Positions 21,563-29,945 of a stretch of DNA of 35,067 nt are shown one piece after another (the first letter of the stretch is position 1; the number at the start of each line of letters is the position of its first letter). The translations under genes and the position numbers were made by a program. The DNA is taken from assembly GCA_017411385.1 (NCBI GenBank), contig JAFQQF010000062.1, positions 1-35,067 on the forward strand, read 5' to 3'. The notes beneath the pieces were generated by a model. It was not told the DNA's origin. It ran no database searches and worked only from the letters and a program-made list of their open reading frames with translations. Origin of the DNA: Ruminococcus sp. (lineage in GTDB: Bacteria > Bacillota > Clostridia > Oscillospirales > Acutalibacteraceae).

Positions 21563-23530
21563 ATGAAAAAAGCACTTAGTCTATTACTGACAATTGTGAT
21601 GGTTATGTCGCTGTGTACAGTAGCTGTTCTATCTCCTGCGGCAGCACAGGTCACAGTTACATCAGCCACTACAGAGGGCTTATACGCTCACGCAAGTGAT
21701 GCCCAAAATGAAAGTGAAGCATGGGTTAAGTGGTACGAAGCAAACGATAAAATGTACTTCTTCATGCCGACTGCAACCAACGCAGATGTTATCGAAATCT
21801 ATAACGCTTATACTACTGACGCTGTAATAAACGGCACAACTGTTAAAGTAGGTGAAGCAGAAAGCATCAGCTATGCTGAAAACACTGAGTACACAGCTAC
21901 CATCGGTAGCAAAAGCTACACTGTAGTTATTATGCGCTCAAGCGCAGAAGGTGCTGTTTTTGTTAACAACACTGATTCCTTTGACGGTATGGATTTGTGG
22001 GGTTATCTCACAGACGATAAGTCAAACAACGCTTCAGCTACAGGTGCTGTTTTAGATGATGAGGGCAACCTCGACAACACAGGTGTAAAGAAAATCAAGG
22101 GCAGGGGTAACACATCGTGGGATGCTGACAAAAAAGGCTTCAATATTACCTACGATTCTGCTATCACGCTCGATGGTATGGCAAAGTGCAAGAAGTTTTC
22201 AATCATCTCAAACTTCCAGGATGCCTCTCTTACACGAAACAGACTTCTCTATGACTTAGCTGACGAAATCGGCGTGCCTTACGCTTCAGATTCCCGTTTT
22301 GTGGAATTTTATGTAAACGGTGAGTACATCGGTAACTATCAGATGTGCGAAAAGGTCGATGTCGGCAAAAATACCCTTATGCCTGATATCGATGACGAAG
22401 ACTACCTGAATTATGTCAACGGCACAACCACAGACTTCCAGTTTGTATGCGAAATCGACGCAGGTCCTGACGAAGATGACTTTACAGTAAGAGCATCAAA
22501 CGGCAATAGCCTCACAATGAAAGCTCCTGAGCTTGAAAAAGGTGACGAAGGATATACAAAGGTTCAGCGTTTTATCAAAGCAAAGTACGATGTAATGTAC
22601 AACAAGCTGACAGGCAACGCAGAAGATGTCGACGACTACATCGACATTGAATCTTTAGCCCAGGTTTACCTCATCAACGAGCTCGGCAAAAACTGGGACT
22701 CAGGTGCGGGCAGCTTCTTCTTTGTATACAAGGCTGATGAAAACGGCAAATACAAGTTCTACGCTTCTCCTGTATGGGATTATGATAATTCTTTAGGTAA
22801 TGCTCAGGGTGTTGAAGGCGACCTTAGAAACTTAGGTATCAAAGACTACGAAGAGCCGACAGGCTGGTTTGCAAAATACAAAAACGGCTATCGCGGACCA
22901 AATTTCCTAAAGGAATCTATCGCAAAATGCGATGCATTAAACGAGATTATCCCTACCGTCTGGTTTGAACAGTTTGTTCCGGCAATTGAGAACAAATTAA
23001 ACGGTGAAGGCTTAAACGATACAGAGCTTTACTCGGCAGATGTGTATAAAAACCATCTTACAAAGAGTGCAGCTATGAACTTTATCCGTTGGGATATTAT
23101 TCAGGAGCCTCAGTGGATCGCTGACCACACATCACTCAAACAGTGCTTTGCTACTTACACATACAATCAGTACGGTCAGGTAACCGGCGTTGACTACAAA
23201 CAGAATTCGACCGCTACCTCTTATGATCAGTATGTATTCGATGCTGAGTATCAGTACATGATTGACTGGACCAATTCCCGCGTAGCGTGGATGAGTAGTC
23301 AGTACTTTGACGATTACACACCAAGTAAAGTGCTTATTAAAGGCGACGCTGATTTAGACGGCGAGGTTTCCGTTTTGGACGCATCTTTAATTCAGATGTA
23401 TTTAGTAGGTAAAAAGGACCTTGTTGGAGATGCTCTCATTTGTGCAGAAACTGACGGCGACAATGATATATCAGTATTAGATGCATCAAAAATCCAGATG
23501 TTCTTAGTAGGCAAATTCACCGAGCTTTAA
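21563..23530 (+). CDS. Secreted CotH-family protein with dockerin (short paralog)
   Basis: A 655-residue exported protein, a paralog of its upstream neighbour that has lost or never had the two N-terminal modules and the C-terminal beta-sandwich. The signal peptide is MKKALSLLLTIVMVMSLCTV. The CotH module (about 35-590) shares with the neighbour long near-identical stretches such as IKGRGNTSWDADKKGFNITY, KFSIISNFQDASLTRNRLLY, LAQVYLINELGKNWDSGAGS and PVWDYDNSLGNAQG. The dockerin (593-655) is of a different flavour, DADLDGEVSVLDASLIQMYLVGKKD, closer to that of the protein at 33.7 kb. AAAGGAAAG precedes ATG 21563. It is probably co-transcribed with the upstream gene, and a strong terminator follows. 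The differing dockerin with a conserved core suggests module exchange after gene duplication. Confidence 0.88.
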   Translation: MKKALSLLLTIVMVMSLCTVAVLSPAAAQVTVTSATTEGLYAHASDAQNESEAWVKWYEANDKMYFFMPTATNADVIEIYNAYTTDAVINGTTVKVGEAESISYAENTEYTATIGSKSYTVVIMRSSAEGAVFVNNTDSFDGMDLWGYLTDDKSNNASATGAVLDDEGNLDNTGVKKIKGRGNTSWDADKKGFNITYDSAITLDGMAKCKKFSIISNFQDASLTRNRLLYDLADEIGVPYASDSRFVEFYVNGEYIGNYQMCEKVDVGKNTLMPDIDDEDYLNYVNGTTTDFQFVCEIDAGPDEDDFTVRASNGNSLTMKAPELEKGDEGYTKVQRFIKAKYDVMYNKLTGNAEDVDDYIDIESLAQVYLINELGKNWDSGAGSFFFVYKADENGKYKFYASPVWDYDNSLGNAQGVEGDLRNLGIKDYEEPTGWFAKYKNGYRGPNFLKESIAKCDALNEIIPTVWFEQFVPAIENKLNGEGLNDTELYSADVYKNHLTKSAAMNFIRWDIIQEPQWIADHTSLKQCFATYTYNQYGQVTGVDYKQNSTATSYDQYVFDAEYQYMIDWTNSRVAWMSSQYFDDYTPSKVLIKGDADLDGEVSVLDASLIQMYLVGKKDLVGDALICAETDGDNDISVLDASKIQMFLVGKFTEL

Positions 23531-23547
23531 TAAAGATAAATATTACA

Positions 23548-23582
23548 AAAACCGACCGAAACCACACGTTTTGGTCGGTTTT
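23548..23582 (+). terminator. Terminator after the CotH pair
   Basis: A stem of about 15 bp (AAAACCGACCGAAAC with GTTTTGGTCGGTTTT, one G-U) and a 5-nt loop end in a T-run, 17 bases after the stop codon. Confidence 0.88.
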
Positions 23583-23585
23583 CTA

Positions 23586-23614
23586 TTGACCACAAAAAGC
23601 AAAAGCGGTATATT
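23586..23614 (+). promoter_or_regulatory. Sigma-A promoter of the amidohydrolase operon
   Basis: TTGACC (23586-23591), a 17-bp spacer and TATATT (23609-23614), 30 bases before the start. Confidence 0.8.
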
Positions 23615-23643
23615 ATTAAAGGACAACTTCTTTGGGGGATATT

Positions 23644-24453
23644 ATGATTATTGATACGCACACCCATATTGGAACATCTTTAGGGTTTAATATGAAAAAA
23701 GAGCATATTCTCTACATGATGACGGAATATGCTATTGACTGTTGTATTGTTTCCAACATAGGTTGTGTCACTCACGACCACAAACAACGACGCATTCCCA
23801 AATTCCTGTGCAAAAGTCATATCAAAACCAACAAAAAAGTGATAGATTTCGCGCGCGAAAATAAGGGCAAAATATATGTCGCTTTGTGGGTCAATCCGCA
23901 CGAAGATGTAAGCACCATTGAGCCTTTGCTCAAAGAAAGCCTTGATGTTGTAAAAGCAATCAAGTTCCATCCATATCACTCAAAACTCAGATTCGACAGT
24001 AAACAGATTGATTCTTATATCAAACTTGCGCAGAAATACTCTCTGCCGGTAGTTACTCACACCGGTAACAGCGAATGCGACGATGTTAAACTCGTTCATA
24101 AGGTCGCAAAAAAATATCCTGATGTTAACTTTGTGATGGTGCATATGGGACTTGGTACCGATAACAAAGAGGCAACAGAGCTTATCTCAAGGCTGCCTAA
24201 CCTCTACGGAGACACCACATGGGTCAGTGTTGAGAGCACTCTGAGATTTTTAGAACTCTGCTCTGACGATAAAATCGTTTTCGGCTCGGATGCTCCGATT
24301 GACGGCAAGGACACCTACCTTGACAACGGCAGAGGCGAGCGTAGCCTGTATCAGGCGTATTTCAACGAATTCAAGGATATGGTTTCCCCTGAAACCTACC
24401 GTAAAATAATGCACAAAAATGCCCAGAAACTTTTTAACATAAAGGACAATTGA
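23644..24453 (+). CDS. Amidohydrolase-family metal-dependent hydrolase
   Basis: A 269-residue cytoplasmic TIM-barrel hydrolase of the COG2159/TatD-like amidohydrolase type. Visible metal and active-site motifs are DTHTHIG at the N-terminus (HxH at residues 6 and 8), KFHPYHS in the middle, VVTHTGN, VMVHMGLG and FGSDAPIDG near the C-terminus, which gives the catalytic Asp. The substrate is unknown; relatives include decarboxylases and lactonases. The ATG at 23644 follows GGGGGA; a TTG four codons upstream overlaps that site. The stop codon overlaps the start of the lipoprotein gene by one base (TGATG), so the two are coupled, though no shared pathway is obvious. Confidence 0.85.
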   Translation: MIIDTHTHIGTSLGFNMKKEHILYMMTEYAIDCCIVSNIGCVTHDHKQRRIPKFLCKSHIKTNKKVIDFARENKGKIYVALWVNPHEDVSTIEPLLKESLDVVKAIKFHPYHSKLRFDSKQIDSYIKLAQKYSLPVVTHTGNSECDDVKLVHKVAKKYPDVNFVMVHMGLGTDNKEATELISRLPNLYGDTTWVSVESTLRFLELCSDDKIVFGSDAPIDGKDTYLDNGRGERSLYQAYFNEFKDMVSPETYRKIMHKNAQKLFNIKDN

Positions 24454-25460
24454 TGAAACAACTATTATCACTACTGCTGACTCTTTCGCTATTGCTTTTT
24501 TTGTGTAGCTGCAAAGAAGGTACACCCGACACTTCTACTGATATCAGCACCACCGAAACTCCCTACAGAGCGATTACGGAAATCAACCACTATGTGGTTG
24601 AGCCTGATGACAAACTGCACATGAGCGAATCAGACAAGCTTCACTACAAAGCACTTATGGACGGTATGCTCAGCAGAAAAAGCGAGGTAAGCTTAAGTAA
24701 AGACAAAACTAAAAATGAATATTATTTAGATTTACTTAAACAAAGTCCGTATTACTTCTTTTTGAGTGATTGCACCTTAAAAGATGACACCGCTCATTTA
24801 AGCTATGCATATTCAAAAGATGAACAGAAAAAAATGCTCTCTTTTATAGACTCAACCTTTCTTGAGCTTATCAACACCCACGCAAATCAGGAAGATAACA
24901 CTCTGGATAAAATCCTGAATGTGCACGGTGCAGTTGCTAGATACATGACCTATGACAACGAGCGCACTACGGACAAACAGCTTGACTCTCCTCTTTTTGA
25001 ATATCCCGCTGATGAAATCTACAAAGCTCTGAGAGATAAAAAAAGCGTGTGCTACGGCTTTGCGTACACTCTGCGATTTGCCCTGTTACAGCTTGACATA
25101 GACTGCTTTTGTGTTTATGGTCCGTGCAGTGCGAGAGAAGAAGGGCATATGTGGAACATTTTCAGGTATAACGATAAGTTTTACACCTGCGACAGCGCGT
25201 GGGACCGCGCAGACGAAGGCTATGCTCAGCTTTTTCATTTCGGTAAAACTGACAAGGAAAGAGAAAGCGACTATCTCACCCGCACAGGCTTTTCTTCCAC
25301 TTTTTTTGAAGAATACGGAGAAATAAAATGTGTTGATGAAACCTTCAGGATATTCCGCGGTGTTGACCGCTACACCTACGCAAGCATTCATTCCTACTAT
25401 ATCGTAGATTACGACGGGAATGAATATATATTCAACACAGAAACAATGGAAATGAAATAA
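24453..25460 (+). CDS. Transglutaminase-like lipoprotein
   Basis: A 335-residue exported lipoprotein. The N-terminus MKQLLSLLLTLSLLLFLCSC has a slightly atypical lipobox (Cys20), followed by a Ser/Thr-rich spacer. Residues about 150-260 form a transglutaminase-like papain fold with the triad in order: KSVCYGFAY (Cys200), GHMWNIF (His232) and CDSAWD (Asp247). The IHGAVARYMTYDN-like stretch before the Cys is also typical. Such bacterial proteins act as proteases or, rarely, cross-linkers at the surface; the substrate is not known. The ATG overlaps the preceding stop, with AAAGGA upstream, giving a two-gene operon ending in a bidirectional terminator. Confidence 0.82.
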   Translation: MKQLLSLLLTLSLLLFLCSCKEGTPDTSTDISTTETPYRAITEINHYVVEPDDKLHMSESDKLHYKALMDGMLSRKSEVSLSKDKTKNEYYLDLLKQSPYYFFLSDCTLKDDTAHLSYAYSKDEQKKMLSFIDSTFLELINTHANQEDNTLDKILNVHGAVARYMTYDNERTTDKQLDSPLFEYPADEIYKALRDKKSVCYGFAYTLRFALLQLDIDCFCVYGPCSAREEGHMWNIFRYNDKFYTCDSAWDRADEGYAQLFHFGKTDKERESDYLTRTGFSSTFFEEYGEIKCVDETFRIFRGVDRYTYASIHSYYIVDYDGNEYIFNTETMEMK

Positions 25461-25464
25461 AAAG

Positions 25465-25495
25465 GGCAGTTCACTTTAATCTTAAGTGAACTGCC
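25465..25495. terminator. Bidirectional terminator
   Basis: A 12-bp stem GGCAGTTCACTT/AAGTGAACTGCC with a 7-nt loop lies between convergent genes. The minus-strand tail CTTTTTATTT is the stronger one. Confidence 0.85.
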
Positions 25496-25500
25496 TTAGA

Positions 25501-26169
25501 TTATTTATCTTTTCTTTTATAACGGAACAGAGTGTTTTCTGCCCATTCGCGGTCGACTTTAATAAAGCCTGAGAGCTTTTTGTCGTTCTGACCCACCTCG
25601 TTTACTATCTGTACCGAGCGGGCATACACCTCAAGTCTTGCAGACTGAACATACGGCTCGTGGTTTTCACCTATGAAGAAAGTGAAACCCATGGTGTTTG
25701 TTTCGCGGTTATACATGGAAAGATAACCTTCCTCAACCCTTGATAAATCGTGCTTTTTAGCCACGGCTTCGCTGATAGCGAGCTTTGTCAGCTCGACCGC
25801 CATATCATCAAGTCCTGATTCGAAGATAAAAACCTTCTCTTTGAACGAATTGAAGTCAGGTGTGATGCGCTTTATGATACCTTTTAAATTCCGATAGTCC
25901 TCCTCGAGTTTCCTGTCCTCAAGCTGGAAACGGTCTATCTGTGGAATGAGGTAAATCATAAATCTGCGCTTCATATCGTTGTACAGAAGCGGGTAGGTAA
26001 ATCTGCCTTCATAGCCACAATTGTCGCACTTCCACCTGAGCAGTTTTTCACAAAGCAAATCTTCCCTGAACTGCGGGTCGTTTGTTGCATTGATGCTTGT
26101 ATAAACATGCGCATTGGTTATTTCGTTACATTCAGGGCACGCAAATTCTTTTGAAATCACATTGGACAC
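25501..26169 (-). CDS. CpXC-domain protein, predicted zinc-binding
   Basis: A 222-residue cytoplasmic protein. The N-terminus carries the CpXC pattern: CPEC at 11-14 and CDNC at 48-51, the four ligands of a probable zinc ribbon with YPLLYND just after. The central part is mixed helix (EDRKLEEDYRNLKGIIKRI, DDMAVELTKLAISEAVAKKH) and the C-terminus is beta-rich. The domain is common in Clostridia but without assigned function. The start is GTG 26169, 5 bases after GGAGGGG. It is monocistronic with its own promoter, divergent from the LEA-like gene. Confidence 0.8.
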   Translation of the reverse strand: MSNVISKEFACPECNEITNAHVYTSINATNDPQFREDLLCEKLLRWKCDNCGYEGRFTYPLLYNDMKRRFMIYLIPQIDRFQLEDRKLEEDYRNLKGIIKRITPDFNSFKEKVFIFESGLDDMAVELTKLAISEAVAKKHDLSRVEEGYLSMYNRETNTMGFTFFIGENHEPYVQSARLEVYARSVQIVNEVGQNDKKLSGFIKVDREWAENTLFRYKRKDK

Positions 26170-26195
26170 ATTAACCCCTCCGTTCTTACTTCCTT

Positions 26196-26223
26196 ATTAT
26201 ATCACTAGCAGATATAATTGCAA
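26196..26223 (-). promoter_or_regulatory. Promoter of the CpXC gene
   Basis: On the minus strand TTGCAA (26223-26218), a 16-bp spacer and TATAAT (26201-26196). Confidence 0.75.
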
Positions 26224-26235
26224 GAAAAATAGTTG

Positions 26236-26264
26236 TTGATTTTGGCATCATTTTCTGCGATAAT
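26236..26264 (+). promoter_or_regulatory. Promoter of the LEA-like gene
   Basis: TTGATT (26236-26241), a 17-bp spacer and GATAAT (26259-26264), 36 bases before the start. It is back-to-back with the CpXC promoter. Confidence 0.6.
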
Positions 26265-26299
26265 GTATTCACACGATAGTATTTTCAGGAGGTATTCTC

Positions 26300-27007
26300 A
26301 TGGATATTAAAAACGAATTCAAATCCGGTATGAAACTTGCTGCCGACGCGGCTACAGATGTTGCTCAGGCTCTTGTTGAAAAAAGCCGTCTACGCGCTAA
26401 AGCAAATCGAATCAAGCAGGTTATCAAAAGCGATACAGAACTGAGAAATCAGGCTTACATTGAGCTTGGTAGATATTTTTATGATAATCTCAGAAACGAG
26501 GCAAATGGGGAGTGTGAATCGCTTTGTGTTGTTGTGGACAAAACCACCGCTCGCATCAACAAAGCCGGCAGAAAATATGTTGAGCTTATGAGCAGCTCAA
26601 GTGAGGTTAAGTTTTCCAGTGAAAATACCGAGAAAATCAAGCAGCTCGTATCCGACAAGGCTGATAAAATCAAGGACACAACAACCGATAAGATGAATGA
26701 AATCAAGGACAAAGCCAAGGACACCTCTCATAAGGCTAAAGAAAAAGCCGTTGATTTCAGCGAAAAGGCTAAGATTAAAGCTCAGGATATTTCAGTGAAA
26801 GCTAAGGAAACCGTTGCTGATATCTCTGACAAGGCTAAAGATAAGGTAGACGACCTCAAGGCTTTCATCGCTCCTGACGAGGATATAGAGGAGCTTTTGG
26901 AAGACGAGGATATCGTAGAAACTGAAAAAACCGTGCAAAAAGCGACCGCAGCTGTTGAAACTTTAGACGAGGACGACGAGGAATCTCCTGACGAGTTTGA
27001 GTTTTAA
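26300..27007 (+). CDS. Helical LEA/apolipoprotein-like repeat protein
   Basis: A 235-residue cytoplasmic protein that should be almost entirely helical. Residues about 1-100 form an amphipathic helical domain (SGMKLAADAATDVAQALVEKS, RNQAYIELGRYFYDNLRNEA). Residues about 110-190 are a lysine/aspartate-rich repeat in which KAK or KAKDK recurs about every 11 residues (DKAKDTSHKAKEK, FSEKAKIKAQDIS, VKAKETVADISDKAKDKVDD), the pattern of LEA group 3 and apolipoprotein-like proteins. The last 45 residues are highly acidic (EELLEDEDIVE, DEDDEESPDEFEF). In other bacteria such repeats are linked to desiccation or stress tolerance or to membrane-surface binding; the role here is unknown. CAGGAGG precedes the ATG. 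Confidence 0.78.
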   Translation: MDIKNEFKSGMKLAADAATDVAQALVEKSRLRAKANRIKQVIKSDTELRNQAYIELGRYFYDNLRNEANGECESLCVVVDKTTARINKAGRKYVELMSSSSEVKFSSENTEKIKQLVSDKADKIKDTTTDKMNEIKDKAKDTSHKAKEKAVDFSEKAKIKAQDISVKAKETVADISDKAKDKVDDLKAFIAPDEDIEELLEDEDIVETEKTVQKATAAVETLDEDDEESPDEFEF

Positions 27008-27034
27008 TCATAAACTCTCATAACACTAAGAACA

Positions 27035-27060
27035 AAAGGCGTACTTTACAGTACGCCTTT
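27035..27060. terminator. Bidirectional terminator
   Basis: An 11-bp perfect stem AAAGGCGTACT/AGTACGCCTTT with a 4-nt loop between the convergent LEA-like and YfhO genes, with T-rich tails in both directions. Confidence 0.85.
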
Positions 27061-27065
27061 AATTT

Positions 27066-29780
27066 TTATTCTTCTGTTGTTTTTGCAGTCTTTGCTTTTT
27101 CTTTTTTTGCTCTGATTTTAGTGCCGAGCAAGATAATCCCCACAAAAACAGCGATGCCGACAAGCGTCACAGTAAGTCCGAGCGGGAAGCCTACAGGACA
27201 GTACTTGAGTCTGATATCATGCTGACCTGAGCTGAGCTTGAATGCAACGAGTGCATCACAAACAGGAGTGATCTCAACCTCTTCACCGTCGACATATGCT
27301 TTCCAGCCCTTATCAAATGAAATAGATGTGTAGAAAAGCCCGTCTTCTTTTACATCAATTGTGCCCTCGATAAGAGTGTCAGTTGATTTTGTGCAGTTTA
27401 GTGCACTTTGTGACAGCTTTTCAACGCCCTGTAAAAACAGCTCTTCGTTTAACATATTACAGTAAACATAAGCATTACCCGTAGTTACGGTAGAAAGGTC
27501 GGAATAAACAGAAAGCTTGTCACCCTCTGTGACATTACCCATCTGCATAATATATGGACGTTTAATATAATTAGTTGTTACTGTGTCATCGTTGATTCTG
27601 AGGTCACAGCTGTCGCTGTCGCTACACTGGAAGTAAATATAGGCTGTGCCGTCATACGGAGCAGTGTAGTTATATTTCAGATGCGGTGATGTATTTTCAT
27701 CTATGAGATTGTAAGTATAGGAGCCATAGCTGTTCTTCTTAACAGAGAATTTCTCATAATCTGTGTGTCCCTGAGAAACTACCTCTAGAGACTCATAAAG
27801 GTTACCCTTAAGCCCAGTCGCAAGTCTGAAAATCTCATTTTGGTTATCAAACGGATTTGCACTTGCGTATTCAACATCATAGTCTAATAGCTCCTCGCTG
27901 ACCATAAATCCCTGAGGAATATAGCAGTTATTCTTCAGCACCTTGACATTACCTGACTGATACTCAACAGTGTTGTGAGTCTGATCCAGATAATATCCTT
28001 TCGGAGAAATGAGGTATTTCAGGTTTAACATCACATTTGTAAACGGAGTGTTCTCCTGATAAGTGTATCGGTTGCTTGAAACCCAGCCACACAGACCGAA
28101 TTTTTCCATATATGCGGTAACATCAGCATTGGCAACAGAACTGAACATTGAAATACCGTTGATGCCGATAAGTGCATTGTCATTTAAGGTGTGGTACTTT
28201 GTGACCTCAGTGCGGAAGAGGTCCTCATTTGCGATTTCTGCACGATCAATATAGTCAACCGCCTTCATGGTATCCTCAGTACCCAGCGGGTAAGAAGTTG
28301 TCGTTGTTGTTCCGACGGTCTTTACACCGATATGAACTGTGCACGCAGCCTCTGCTACACAAATGATGAACAACGCCAGCGCAACTGCCTCTTTTGGAAC
28401 GGTTCTTGTGATGAAGAGAAGTAACCACGCAAATACTAAAACTGCGATAAATACAGTTGCAATAACAACTTTGTTTTCGTGGTACTCACCTGCAAGAATG
28501 ATAACTCCTGCAAAAAGGATGATGGTAATAATTACATTCAGAGCCTTTATGTGCTCGAGATTCATAAATAATCTGTACGCCATCGCTATGAGTACAAATG
28601 AGAAAAGGAACGAAAATCTGTGCGGTAACATATTCGGGAAATGGAAACCGTGCCAGATATAGTCAAGCTGACGGATAATAAAGCTGAGCATAAAGAAAAG
28701 TAAAAGTGCTCCGCCCGCAATTCTCTCGCGGATTTTAATCTTACTGCAGGTGAGGAACATTATGCCGAGCACTAAAGCGATTACTCCACAGTAAATGTTT
28801 GGCAAACCCTCTTTTGCGGTAGGCTCGATAAAAGCTACCGAGTTAGCAATAACCTTTGAAAGCGCCTGCATTGTGCCCTTGAAGTCAGCAGTATCGCCGA
28901 TATTGATAGCATAGGTCGTCGGAAATGTGTTGTTTGATGAGTGAGTGTTCTGCAATGCAATCGCTGTCGGAACAGTCAGAATCGCTGTTATTGAGAGCGC
29001 CAGAGCCGAAAAACCTGCCATTTTAAAGAAGTTTACAAACAGGGTTTTTATGTTCTTGTACTCCACAATACAGTACACAATGCTGATAAGCAGTACAAAT
29101 ATGCAGGTAAACAGACCGATGTAGTAGTTAGCAAGCACTGAAAGCGCTAAAGAAATTACATAGAGCTTAAACTTTCCGTCTCTGAGCAGAGCGACTGTGC
29201 CTGCCGCAACAAGCGGTAAAAGTGCTACGGTATCAAGCCAGATGACATTCCAGTAATAGCCCATAATAAACGAGCAAAGTGCGTACATAATAGAAAATAC
29301 CGCGACTGAAATATCCCTCTTCTTGAATGTAATGCGCAAAAACTGAGCAAAGAACAAGCCTGCAAAACCGATTTTAGCACAGGTAATTACCGCAAGAAAC
29401 TCTCTTAAGTACTCAGCCGGCACAAGAACGGAAAGGAAATTCAGCGGACTCGCCAGATAGTACGCCATAAGTGCAATATAGTTAGTGCCACCGCCAGATT
29501 TCCAGGTCCACAGCAGTGAGCCACCCTCCTGGAGCTTGTCCTGAAAATCTACCAGAAACGGGTAGTACTGATGCCACAGGTCAGTAACCAGAATCTGTTC
29601 AGTGCCATACGGCGAAACATTTGCAATCGCAAAGAAAATGTACATCAAGATAAACGGTACAAAAAACGCTACAAAAAACCAGAGATTTTTCATAAAGAAG
29701 TTTTTGCTGTCTGACGGGTCGATAATATTAAGCCATGTAGCTCCCTTTTTCTCGACCTTTTTTATTTTTTTAGCGGACAT
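27066..29780 (-). CDS. YfhO-family membrane glycosyltransferase
   Basis: A 904-residue integral membrane protein of the YfhO family. The N-terminal half has 12 or more membrane helices with the family signature near the start: FFVPFILMYIFFAIANVSPY then TDLWHQYYPFLVDFQ and WKSGGGTNYIALMAYYLASP, where the acidic loop residue is catalytic in GT-C enzymes. The C-terminal third is extracytoplasmic, rich in YxYCNM-like strands, ending in one helix and a lysine-rich tail. In Bacillus subtilis YfhO transfers sugar to lipoteichoic acid from a carrier lipid made by CsbB. A CsbB-like gene and gtrA are divergent neighbours here, consistent with the same system, though the acceptor is unknown. ATG 29780 follows GGAGGAGAG; the longer frame lacks support. 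Confidence 0.88.
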   Translation of the reverse strand: MSAKKIKKVEKKGATWLNIIDPSDSKNFFMKNLWFFVAFFVPFILMYIFFAIANVSPYGTEQILVTDLWHQYYPFLVDFQDKLQEGGSLLWTWKSGGGTNYIALMAYYLASPLNFLSVLVPAEYLREFLAVITCAKIGFAGLFFAQFLRITFKKRDISVAVFSIMYALCSFIMGYYWNVIWLDTVALLPLVAAGTVALLRDGKFKLYVISLALSVLANYYIGLFTCIFVLLISIVYCIVEYKNIKTLFVNFFKMAGFSALALSITAILTVPTAIALQNTHSSNNTFPTTYAINIGDTADFKGTMQALSKVIANSVAFIEPTAKEGLPNIYCGVIALVLGIMFLTCSKIKIRERIAGGALLLFFMLSFIIRQLDYIWHGFHFPNMLPHRFSFLFSFVLIAMAYRLFMNLEHIKALNVIITIILFAGVIILAGEYHENKVVIATVFIAVLVFAWLLLFITRTVPKEAVALALFIICVAEAACTVHIGVKTVGTTTTTSYPLGTEDTMKAVDYIDRAEIANEDLFRTEVTKYHTLNDNALIGINGISMFSSVANADVTAYMEKFGLCGWVSSNRYTYQENTPFTNVMLNLKYLISPKGYYLDQTHNTVEYQSGNVKVLKNNCYIPQGFMVSEELLDYDVEYASANPFDNQNEIFRLATGLKGNLYESLEVVSQGHTDYEKFSVKKNSYGSYTYNLIDENTSPHLKYNYTAPYDGTAYIYFQCSDSDSCDLRINDDTVTTNYIKRPYIMQMGNVTEGDKLSVYSDLSTVTTGNAYVYCNMLNEELFLQGVEKLSQSALNCTKSTDTLIEGTIDVKEDGLFYTSISFDKGWKAYVDGEEVEITPVCDALVAFKLSSGQHDIRLKYCPVGFPLGLTVTLVGIAVFVGIILLGTKIRAKKEKAKTAKTTEE

Positions 29781-29811
29781 ATACTCTCCTCCACATAATA
29801 ATTCATTATTG

Positions 29812-29839
29812 ATTTTACCATAAATTTTCATAAGGTAAA
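29812..29839 (-). promoter_or_regulatory. Promoter of the YfhO gene
   Basis: On the minus strand TTTACC (29839-29834), a 16-bp spacer and TAAAAT (29817-29812), about 30 bases before the start. Confidence 0.6.
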
Positions 29840-29889
29840 CACTATTTTTAAAAATTTACAAAATATTATTAAAAAACAATCGTAAATAA

Positions 29890-29918
29890 TAGACTTTTTT
29901 ATCTTATCTTGATATAAT
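29890..29918 (+). promoter_or_regulatory. Promoter of the GT2-gtrA operon
   Basis: TAGACT (29890-29895), a 17-bp spacer and TATAAT (29913-29918), 28 bases before the start. Confidence 0.65.
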
Positions 29919-29945
29919 TAGGGGTAATTGATAGAGGTGATACTT

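Noticed and set aside
21010-21669. A 219-codon minus-strand gene across the junction of the CotH genes
   Set aside because: It is antisense to conserved dockerin and signal-peptide coding sequence, lacks a ribosome binding site, and its Cys/Ser-rich translation looks like a shadow.
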